In this document: piece by piece, positions 1 through 7,124 of the stretch | How the letters are laid out: each line of letters opens with the position of its first letter | Numbering within the stretch: position 1 is the stretch's first letter | NCBI RefSeq assembly: GCF_044904705.1 | Contig: NZ_JADIKL010000002.1 | Location: 62,001-126,000, forward strand | Reading direction: 5' to 3' | DNA: 64,000 bases | DNA from: Rhodanobacter_A agri | GTDB lineage: Bacteria; Pseudomonadota; Gammaproteobacteria; Xanthomonadales; Rhodanobacteraceae | Position numbers and translations under genes: made by a program | Notes under the pieces: model-generated | The model's database searches: none | What the model was told of the DNA's origin: nothing | Seen by the model: the letters and a program-made list of their open reading frames with translations, nothing else

Positions 1-1
1 G

Positions 2-1222
2 GACGACGCACCGACACCTTCATTCCCTGCCGCGCTTTCGCGTGATCCCTTTCTGTTGGGACTGGCCCGGCGACTGCTGACCAAGGCGGAGCGCAGTACT
101 GCGTCGGCTCCGATTCGCCTGGCGCTGGACCGCAAAGCCGCCTCCGAGCTGTACGACGCCGTCGATGATGAGAAGGTTCAGTTGTTGCGGATGCAACTTC
201 ATGATCTGTGTGCGACAGGGTGGGTGGTGTTGCATCTGGATCCTCCGCGCACGTTTGCCAGCTTCACAGACCGTAAACCTCGGCTTGAGCTATGCAATTT
301 TGATGCTCTGGCCACATGGGCTGATTACGTACCGTTGGCCCAACGCTGGCAGTGGCAATGGCGACTGCATCTGGCTGCGCAGTGGGCGAACCATCCTGAG
401 GCTGCCCCGGCCGATTCGATCGCCACGCTCGACTATTTGGCCCGCAATCCGCTGGCGCAGATGGAAGGGTTGTCGTTGGAGGAGGCCACCGACAGTCTTT
501 CTACGTTAATCGGGCTGTGTCGCGCGGGCCGTGTGCTCGCTTTGCGCGAAGCTTCTGCACAGGCATTCCAGGGACGTTCCAAGTTGCTGGATCATCGAGA
601 GGAACTCCTGCGTTTGCTCGGTGCAGCGCCAGGCCAGTTCACGGAGCCGCCCATCCAACTGCTTTTGGCGCCACCGGTTCCGGCTAGTGTCGGTGGGAGC
701 GCCTTCAAAGACGTGCTGTTCGTCGAGAACCTGACCACATTCGAGCACATGGCCGATGTGCGTGCTCCGGCGTGGATGGATAGCCTGCTGATCTACGCAG
801 CGGGTTTTCGCGGTAGCGCACGGCGGTTGAGAACGCGTCCCGGTTGCCGCCTGTATCTCCGCGCATTTGCGCCAGCCACTTCACTACTCGCCATCGAAGA
901 CTGGTTGTTCGATGAGCAACCGGAAAGCGGCGACACTGGGCAGCAGGCTCCCGTGCATTTCTTTGGCGATCTGGACTACGCCGGCATGCAGATTCTCGCT
1001 AGCCTGCGCGAGGTTTTCCCTCAGGCTGGTGCCTGGCGTCCCGGTTACGACTATTTGGCAAGTGGGCTTGCAGCGGGCGGTGGACATCGACCGGAGCAGG
1101 CCGCCAAGACGCAACAAGTCGACCCTGAGCGCACAGGTTGCGACTATGCGGATAGAGAACTTCTCCCACTATTGCGAGAGCGCGGGCGCTTTATGGATCA
1201 GGAGGCCTTCGTCCCAGGCTGA
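2..1222 (+). CDS. jetD: Wadjet-type JetD nuclease subunit (DUF2220), 5' end outside window
   Basis: This is the C-terminal part of a DUF2220/JetD-like protein. In the Wadjet anti-plasmid system JetD is the topoisomerase-VI-like Toprim nuclease that works with the JetABC SMC-like complex. The frame is open to the left edge with no ATG before a TTG at 56, so the start is probably outside the window. Visible marks are VENLTTFE (codons near 722-745), the Toprim-type acid motif FFGDLDYAG (959-985) and a C-terminal DQE near 1196. These match the family, and the protein ends normally at a stop. It is the only plus-strand gene of the island, so jetA/B/C should lie to the left. Family assignment is confident; completeness and activity of the system cannot be judged here. 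Confidence 0.8.
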   Translation, partial: DDAPTPSFPAALSRDPFLLGLARRLLTKAERSTASAPIRLALDRKAASELYDAVDDEKVQLLRMQLHDLCATGWVVLHLDPPRTFASFTDRKPRLELCNFDALATWADYVPLAQRWQWQWRLHLAAQWANHPEAAPADSIATLDYLARNPLAQMEGLSLEEATDSLSTLIGLCRAGRVLALREASAQAFQGRSKLLDHREELLRLLGAAPGQFTEPPIQLLLAPPVPASVGGSAFKDVLFVENLTTFEHMADVRAPAWMDSLLIYAAGFRGSARRLRTRPGCRLYLRAFAPATSLLAIEDWLFDEQPESGDTGQQAPVHFFGDLDYAGMQILASLREVFPQAGAWRPGYDYLASGLAAGGGHRPEQAAKTQQVDPERTGCDYADRELLPLLRERGRFMDQEAFVPG

Positions 1223-1700
1223 ATGGTTGAGCAGCGGGCCAGATCAGAGCCTGGCTGCTGCCATTGAGGCACGTTTCCAAAAGAGGCTTCGTGGGTGCCC
1301 GCTTGCTCTAGTAGACATTGCCCGAAGCGCCTTACGCGCCAGCACAGAGTCGAGCGCGTTCAAAAAGCCATGTAATTGCACATGGATTTCCGCCATTGCC
1401 AGCGGCGGGCCAGGAGTCTCGACGTGGTTGTACTGAGCTTTGACTGAGGCGTGACATAGCGCGGATCTGGTCAGATGTCAGAACAAGGAGAGGGAGGGCT
1501 GGGCTCGCCGCATGCCCCAGGAGCTCTATATACGGCTTCATAAGGAAACGTGGACGCTCGGTCGTCTTACCGACGCTATTCCCGCTACGAATAGCACGAA
1601 TAGCACCGGTTTGCGGGGCGGCGCTGGGAAAGGACGAGACAATCCGACGCGGAGCGGGATGCGTTGCTTGACCTACCCGGGCATCTCGAACGGCAAAATA
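1223..1700. other. Gene-less stretch after jetD
   Basis: About 480 bases between the jetD stop and the relaxase stop. Only short overlapping ORFs without a usable ribosome binding site or recognisable protein are present. A 9-base direct duplication (CGAATAGCA) lies near 1588-1606. No tRNA, clear terminator or transposon end was recognised. Confidence 0.5.
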
Positions 1701-2438
1701 TCACTTGAATGTTGATCCTTCGTCTTTGCGCCGCTGCCTCTGGCGAGCATCGAGGTACTGTTGTTTGTCATGCGAAGACATGCGGCGAACCCTGGCGGGA
1801 CCCAGGTAGGACTCTGGCTGTCGAGATTCTCCGCGTTGGCGCAGCGTTCGATGGTCAACGCGATCATGATGGCCGTGGCGTTCCAACGCTTCATTGATGT
1901 GCTCAGCCACGAGTTTGCGCTGTTCAATGACCCAGTCCCGATGCTCCGCTCGGTTCTTTCCGCCACTGTCCTTCCGGCATCCTCCCTTTTCGGGGTGGCT
2001 CGCGTTGTATCGACGAAAGGTGAGCTCAGCCGATCGTTCGATGTCATCCGGCATCCTATCCGACATCATCAGGTGTCCATGAGGGTGAAACTCGCCAGCT
2101 AACGCCGAAACAGGTGCATGTACGGCAAGTAGGAATGGTTTTCCAGCGGTTAGCGCGTGAGAGATGTCGATCGCGAGTCGCTTGTTCTGCTCGATCGTCA
2201 AGTCCTTAGGAAGATTGAAGGTCATGGATCGAAACGCTGGCGCATTCTTACGTTCGTACTTCTCCGAGGCCCTGAAGAAGGCCTTGGGGTCATTTCCCGC
2301 CCACGTAGGAAGGTTTCCGAACGCCGTAGTGACAAGGTCTTCGTGTTCGCCGTGGGCACCGGTTCGTGTGACGTAGTTGATGTGCTCCAAGGAAGATCCG
2401 CGCTTTCCGCTCTTGATCTCGAAGTGATATGGAATCAT
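1701..2438 (-). CDS. Short MobA/MobL-like relaxase (mobilisation protein)
   Basis: The 245-residue protein resembles the relaxase domain of MobA/MobL mobilisation proteins, which nick an origin of transfer. It has the N-terminal YHFEIKSG...INYVTR pattern and, near the middle, a histidine-rich FHPHGHLMMSDR segment equivalent to the metal-binding HxH motif. The C-terminal third is highly charged. I chose the ATG at 2438 because AAGGGAAAG sits about seven bases before it; a longer ORF to 2483 lacks this. It is short against many relaxases, having the nicking domain only, with no helicase or primase tail. It lies beside AlpA/YfjI-type genes, which fits a mobilisable genomic island. Family assignment is moderately sure; function is inferred. 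Confidence 0.68.
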   Translation of the reverse strand: MIPYHFEIKSGKRGSSLEHINYVTRTGAHGEHEDLVTTAFGNLPTWAGNDPKAFFRASEKYERKNAPAFRSMTFNLPKDLTIEQNKRLAIDISHALTAGKPFLLAVHAPVSALAGEFHPHGHLMMSDRMPDDIERSAELTFRRYNASHPEKGGCRKDSGGKNRAEHRDWVIEQRKLVAEHINEALERHGHHDRVDHRTLRQRGESRQPESYLGPARVRRMSSHDKQQYLDARQRQRRKDEGSTFK

Positions 2439-3238
2439 GCAATGCTTTCCCTTCTTTCGGGCATGGAAAAAGCCCGCAAGCATTCACCAGCGGGCGGTCT
2501 ATGTGGCGATAGTTGTGCGATCAGATCCGGCTCAGGATGAGAAACGGAAAGTGCACGTCGTGCATCCACCGCTTATGCTGTTATCGAATGCATCTTCATG
2601 ATTGTGCTTTTGGCAGCTACCAAGACGTTGTTGTCATCGGTCGAGCAGTCTGTGCAACGGCATGTCAGTACATACAGTTACCGTTGAAGATGTAGAAAAT
2701 TACGTTGCCGAATTGAATTGGTTGGTTCAGTGAAGATCCGCGGACGGTCTTGTCACCTAGTGCGGTCTATCCGCGGCGTGCAAGGTCGATACGTACAGGC
2801 CTCGTTGTGGCACGTACGAATTCGCGAGAGATCTTCACCGTAGCCCTTGGTGTGGCGATCAACGCCATTGCGCGGAGTTGCTGGGCAACCGGACTCGCTA
2901 AGCACATCGTGCTGCACAACGGAGCCGGGCATCGGTAACGTGATGCGAAGTGCTGGAGGACTCTCTAGCTGCGGACGTCTCTCCGCCTTTTAGGTGATTG
3001 CCTCATGAATTCGATCGGCTTTTCGCCTTTCAAGCTGCGTGATGCCGAAGGCAGGCTCCGCTGTAGCGTTGTACGAGTGACGGCCTGGTGCTTAGTGCCT
3101 TGACGTTTGATGAGGTACCGATGGGAGGTTGTCAGCGAAGGAACGACGCGGCGCGGGTGCGTCTGGCGTGATGGGTAGGCAGTCCGGGGTGCATGTGGTG
3201 AATCGATGACCTGCTGAATCAGGTTGCGACGTCGACGC
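2439..3238. other. Long gene-less stretch upstream of the relaxase gene
   Basis: About 800 bases with no convincing gene on either strand. The ORFs present (for example one at 2965-3273 on the minus strand) are arginine-rich, lack ribosome binding sites and match nothing I know. Because it lies just upstream of a relaxase gene it is the natural place for an origin of transfer, but I could not pick out a specific inverted repeat and nick site. Confidence 0.4.
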
Positions 3239-3265
3239 AAAAAAAGAGGCCCCCGTAAGGGGGCC
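3239..3265 (-). terminator. Intrinsic terminator after the yfjI-like gene
   Basis: Read on the minus strand, a 7-bp GGCCCCC/GGGGGCC stem with a TTAC loop is followed by CT and then seven T residues. It lies about 20 bases beyond the stop of the YfjI-like gene, so it closes the alpA - small gene - yfjI transcription unit. Confidence 0.85.
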
Positions 3266-3287
3266 GTTGGCATGAGGGCGATCTGGG

Positions 3288-4718
3288 TTAGATCGGGTTT
3301 TCGTAGAAGAACTGCGGATTGAATACAATGATCTGCGTATTGTTCTGGCTGCGCTGAATCTCGATGGCCCGCATCATGATCAATTCGTCAAGAGCACGGT
3401 AGTAGCGTTCGCCACGTACACCGCAGCGCTGGCGAACATAGTTCTTTGATACCGAATTCATGTTGCGGCGGTAATAGCGGCTATAGAGGTAGCCGTACAC
3501 GGCCTCTGCATCGATGCTCTCCTCGGAACGTTGCATCTCCGTGGAGAAAATGGCCTTGTACTCGTTCAGATGCCAGCAGGCGATCGCCTCCGCGCGGAGC
3601 AGCGTGTCTACCGAGATCTTGCCAGGCACGTCATCGAAGACATGCATCGTGGTGGCGATACGGCCGACGATGTCCATGTATTTTGACGCGAAGTCGCCGA
3701 TGTCGCTCAGAAAGCTGCCCGGTTTGAGATCGGCTTCGACCTTGTATGCAATCTGAAACCACTCGATCTTCGCCTGCTCATCGAACTCCAGGAGCGCGTG
3801 CTGCATCGGCGCGACCTCACCGGCATCCAGTTGGAGAAGCGCGGTAATGCGGTGGTGAAACGGTACAAGATCGATCAGGCCTGTATTGATGGCGTTGGTG
3901 TGCCGGTAACCCTGGATGGACGGAGAGCGGGCGAACAGGTAGCGCGCGAAGTGGCCGGAACCGTGGGTGATGGCACCATGGCGCTGGAGGAACTTATTGA
4001 ATACCGTGGGCTGCACCATGATGCTGATGCATGCGCGGGGATTACGGACGATGATCGTGTCGTGCTTGGCGCGATCGTACGTCAGGATGGCGGCACCGTC
4101 CCAAATCTTATTCAGTACGCCAAGATGGCGCATGATGTCACCTTCGAGAAGGATCTGTCCCTCGTCGACCATGAAGGCTGCCGTCGCCCCATCGCCCTCC
4201 AGGGCTTCGTAGATGGCACGCTTGGTGATGTCCTGCCGAATGAGGCGACGCAGGCGCGGCTCGTTCGGTTCCAGTGCAGCATGTGCCTCGGCTTCAGCTT
4301 CAGCGTCGGTGGTGTCCTTGCCCTCGCGAGTCAGCTTCTTGATACGGTTCTTCAGGCCGGCATGGATCGACGACCAGGTGGTGTGAGCGGACTTGAACGC
4401 CTTGATGCTCTCGGCATGCTTGAGGATGTTTTGAGTCTCCTCCTCGTAAATGGGGCTGCATGCCAAGTTGTCCGCCGTCGTCTTGCGATCACCGGAAACG
4501 GCGAAGATCATGGAGTACAGTGTCGACGGATGGAATTTGCCGGTAGCCGGGTGTTTCCAGCTCGCTTTACCGCAGATGGCAACGTTGGCCGCATTGAGGA
4601 TGGAGGTGCCTGCGATGATATCGGTGCAGGCGACGATATCGGCGAGCTCCAACGCCGCTTTGGAAAGGTTGGGCGTCAAGCTGGCGATCGGGTAAGCGTT
4701 GGGGTTGTTCTGGAACAT
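3288..4718 (-). CDS. YfjI/DUF3987 family protein of genomic islands
   Basis: The 476-residue protein matches the YfjI-like DUF3987 family found in prophages and integrative islands, often behind alpA. A P-loop-like SGDRKTTAD lies at residues 75-83 and a Walker-B-like FMVDEGQI near residue 190, suggesting a primase/helicase-related ATPase, although the biochemical role of the family is not settled. The middle (about residues 115-150) is charged and alanine/glutamate-rich, probably coiled. It follows the small gene at 4723-5043 with a gap of only a few bases, so the two are co-transcribed, and a strong terminator follows. Codon use is more even than in the core genes to the right, in keeping with acquired DNA. 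Confidence 0.75.
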   Translation of the reverse strand: MFQNNPNAYPIASLTPNLSKAALELADIVACTDIIAGTSILNAANVAICGKASWKHPATGKFHPSTLYSMIFAVSGDRKTTADNLACSPIYEEETQNILKHAESIKAFKSAHTTWSSIHAGLKNRIKKLTREGKDTTDAEAEAEAHAALEPNEPRLRRLIRQDITKRAIYEALEGDGATAAFMVDEGQILLEGDIMRHLGVLNKIWDGAAILTYDRAKHDTIIVRNPRACISIMVQPTVFNKFLQRHGAITHGSGHFARYLFARSPSIQGYRHTNAINTGLIDLVPFHHRITALLQLDAGEVAPMQHALLEFDEQAKIEWFQIAYKVEADLKPGSFLSDIGDFASKYMDIVGRIATTMHVFDDVPGKISVDTLLRAEAIACWHLNEYKAIFSTEMQRSEESIDAEAVYGYLYSRYYRRNMNSVSKNYVRQRCGVRGERYYRALDELIMMRAIEIQRSQNNTQIIVFNPQFFYENPI

Positions 4719-4722
4719 GGGG

Positions 4723-5043
4723 TTACTCCCGTCCGTGGGTGGTCAAGGTGAGAGACTCGACGGCAGCGTGGCTGCGGCCGTGATCCTCCTGGCGGTGACG
4801 GCGCTCGGCATTCAGCAAGTTCGTGAAGGTGCGGGCGCAAACGCAGGTCTTAGCGATCTCGTTGAAGAGCTCCCGGGCTTCCGTCAGCGTTTTGCCATTG
4901 GCGAGACACTGCTCGATTTCATGAAACAACTCATGAAAGATCTTGCGCGTCTGTGCGCGCTTGCTGGGCTTGCTCTTCTCCGCAAGGCGAGCAAATTTGG
5001 CTTGGAGGGAGAGCCTGTTCTTGGCGGGGATGCGATGGGTCAC
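4723..5043 (-). CDS. Small basic protein of unknown function between alpA and yfjI
   Basis: I do not recognise a family for this 106-residue protein. It is rich in Lys, Arg and Ala, begins VTHRIPAKNRL and is predicted mainly helical. The GTG at 5043 is chosen because GGAG lies eight bases upstream and because this start avoids overlapping the alpA-like gene, whose stop is at 5058; the longer ORF to 5118 would overlap it. Position and spacing make it the middle gene of the alpA - yfjI operon. Small hypothetical genes in this slot are common in islands of this type. Confidence 0.6.
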   Translation of the reverse strand: MTHRIPAKNRLSLQAKFARLAEKSKPSKRAQTRKIFHELFHEIEQCLANGKTLTEARELFNEIAKTCVCARTFTNLLNAERRHRQEDHGRSHAAVESLTLTTHGRE

Positions 5044-5057
5044 GAGGGCATCTCCAG

Positions 5058-5390
5058 TTAGTGAACGCGAGACGAGGCGTGACGTTCGAGCCAGATTTCC
5101 AGCTCGTCGACGTACCACACGGTCGGACTGTTGGCGGAGCGCCCCAACTTAAAGCTCTTGGGAAAGGTCGGATCCCACGAAGGCGACTTGACGTTCTGGC
5201 GTGCATAGAAGTCGGAGCGCTTCAGGCCAAGGATCTGCTGCGCTTCCTTGGCACGAACGGCACGGCGACGGCCATCGGTGGTGGCTGCACCGTTCGGATA
5301 GAGCGCGGCAAGAATGCGGTGAAGGGCCTGGATCACCCACTGCACGTGGGGTTGGTCGGCGGGCGCGACCGGAATGGTGTCGGTAAGCAT
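5058..5390 (-). CDS. AlpA-like regulator/excisionase, MerR-type helix-turn-helix
   Basis: This 110-residue protein carries an AlpA-type DNA-binding domain in its C-terminal two thirds. The recognition region is AKEAQQILGLKRSDFYAR, followed by FPKSFKLG and the wing-like VWYVDELEIWLERH ending common to AlpA, phage excisionases and MerR-like HTH proteins. AlpA proteins switch on excision or expression genes of cryptic prophages and islands. It is first in the operon leading to yfjI, and a strong inverted repeat lies just upstream (5408-5440), which could be its binding site or a transcription barrier. The integrase usually found beside such a gene is not visible. Confidence 0.75.
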   Translation of the reverse strand: MLTDTIPVAPADQPHVQWVIQALHRILAALYPNGAATTDGRRRAVRAKEAQQILGLKRSDFYARQNVKSPSWDPTFPKSFKLGRSANSPTVWYVDELEIWLERHASSRVH

Positions 5391-5407
5391 GGCTTGCTCC
5401 TAATAAG

Positions 5408-5440
5408 GTTGACCGCCAGGGAAATCCCCTGGCGGTCAAC
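5408..5440. repeat. Perfect 14-bp inverted repeat upstream of alpA
   Basis: GTTGACCGCCAGGG and its exact reverse complement flank a 5-base loop. The repeat lies 18 bases before the alpA-like start and about 80 bases after the stop of the 5519-7102 gene. It lacks a long T run on the minus strand, so it is either a weak terminator for the upstream operon or an operator/attachment-related palindrome. Confidence 0.7.
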
Positions 5441-5518
5441 ATGATTAGGTGCGGGGATGGGACCCAGGTCCGGACTTTTCTGGACGACGTCGGACGGCCC
5501 CAAGGGGTGGAGCGCTGC

Positions 5519-7102
5519 TTAACGAAGCGCGGCTAGGTTCGGTCGGACGTCCGACAGATGAGCTTCAAGTGTCTGAAACGCGGCTTCAATGATCTCGATG
5601 TCATTGAAAGTCATACAAAACATGGCCTTCTCGAAAATCGTGGCGCGAAGCGCAAACCTCTGTGCCGCCAAGTCCGGGGCACCGTCGAGGGCCGCCAGAA
5701 CCCATTCTCGACGGTGGTGCCAGAGCTGCACATATCCCTCGGGGAGCACTTTGTCCGGATGGAGATCGGTAATGTCCAGGGGCTGTTCAAGCGGCGTAAT
5801 GATCGATCGCGTTTGCTTGGTGCTCCGAAATATCGAAGGGCGATAGATTGTCCTGTGCCGTAGAGCTTGAGCGACAGTACAGAGGCTGCTGGTGATGTCG
5901 CGAAAGCTCACCCGGACTTCGTCCCGTGGCACGGGTACGTCGCTACCAAAAAACTTGACGCGGAAAAGTAGTTCACCCGCGAGCGCTATGGACCGCTCGT
6001 ATTCACTTTCGCTTGGCACCCATCCCAATGAGCGGTGAATCAGGTCAACAAAGACCTCTTTGCATGTGCTCGTGATGTGGTCGAACGCCTCGAGCCAAAA
6101 ATTGTCACGGCAGACGTCCCTGGGGGTTCTCCGGCCGTCCGTTATCTGATTCAGCGCGAGAACCATGTGGTCCCGGATAGGGGTGATCGGGGATGGTGGG
6201 GCGGCGAGCTGGTAAATTTCGCAGAGCGATCCAGCGAAGTGCATGAATTCGAGCTTCTGTAGGTGCACATACAGATCCTGATCGAGCCGCGTGCGTTGCG
6301 GATCCTTGAATTGAGAGAGATCGATGCTATCGACCTGATCAATGAACTGTCTGAAGTTGCGAGCGATATCGTTGGGATTTTCCGCGTGGAAAGCTAAGGC
6401 GTCGAGTCGACCTCTCGCCTCGTTCACTCTTTCAATGAGGGTGTAAAAGAGGCTATCGATACGGACTAACGTGTCGCGTTCGATATCGATGCCTAAGTAG
6501 CATCGCAAGTCATTTAGGAGAAAGCTGTTGGTTTCGCCGTCGGCCGTCGGGTAAGCGACTCTCGTCTCAAACGAAAACTTGTCTCTTGGTGTCTTGATGA
6601 AGGTGAGAAACCGCTCTGCGCGTCCATCCTTGGCATACCTCGGGTGGGTCATCAGCTTATCGATCAAGTAGACGACACGAATGGCGTTCTGCTTGTCGCG
6701 GTAGTCGCCGATCCGCCTTCCTGTAATCTTCTTGATCGCGGCGGTGATGCTTTGAAATTCTTTCTTTCGAGTTGCGACATCGTCGAGCTGATTCTTTTCC
6801 TTTCTAACCTTCTTGGCCAGGTACGTGAGGGACAGCTTGTCTTGCGATATGGCTTTGAGGCTCCCCAGGTCAAAAGCGCTAGTAAAGAGTTTGGAACGCT
6901 TTTCCTCGTCTAGGCCAAACCTAAGCATCGTGCTCAGCAAGGTCAGCGGTCCCGTAGGATGCTTAAAGACCTGCTGATTTCTGATACGCGCAAGGCGATG
7001 ATCATTGCCGAAGATGAAGTCTTTAGTATACGGCTCTAGCTTGTGAAGGGTTCGTACGGTTTCGAGTTCGAGGCTAAGAATTGGATCAATTAGTTCGTTC
7101 AT
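5519..7102 (-). CDS. Unknown 527-residue protein, third gene of the AAA+/S8-peptidase operon
   Basis: I do not recognise this protein. It appears mostly alpha-helical and hydrophilic, with no signal peptide, membrane segment or obvious catalytic motif. A basic stretch (AKKVRKEKNQ...TRKKEF) lies near residue 100. The ATG at 7102 is preferred to the upstream start at 7171, which would run into the peptidase gene; from 7102 the gap to the peptidase stop is 22 bases, so translation is probably coupled. GC content is clearly lower than in the core genome. Being the last gene of a compact operon after an AAA+ ATPase and a subtilisin-like protease, it may be the target, sensor or effector of that pair, but this is only inference. 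Confidence 0.7.
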   Translation of the reverse strand: MNELIDPILSLELETVRTLHKLEPYTKDFIFGNDHRLARIRNQQVFKHPTGPLTLLSTMLRFGLDEEKRSKLFTSAFDLGSLKAISQDKLSLTYLAKKVRKEKNQLDDVATRKKEFQSITAAIKKITGRRIGDYRDKQNAIRVVYLIDKLMTHPRYAKDGRAERFLTFIKTPRDKFSFETRVAYPTADGETNSFLLNDLRCYLGIDIERDTLVRIDSLFYTLIERVNEARGRLDALAFHAENPNDIARNFRQFIDQVDSIDLSQFKDPQRTRLDQDLYVHLQKLEFMHFAGSLCEIYQLAAPPSPITPIRDHMVLALNQITDGRRTPRDVCRDNFWLEAFDHITSTCKEVFVDLIHRSLGWVPSESEYERSIALAGELLFRVKFFGSDVPVPRDEVRVSFRDITSSLCTVAQALRHRTIYRPSIFRSTKQTRSIITPLEQPLDITDLHPDKVLPEGYVQLWHHRREWVLAALDGAPDLAAQRFALRATIFEKAMFCMTFNDIEIIEAAFQTLEAHLSDVRPNLAALR

Positions 7103-7124
7103 TGCGAGGTGAGGGCGCTTCAGA

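Noticed and set aside
2965..3273. Minus-strand ORF of 102 codons before the relaxase region
   Set aside because: Arginine/proline-rich, overlaps the intrinsic terminator at 3239-3265, and has no ribosome binding site.
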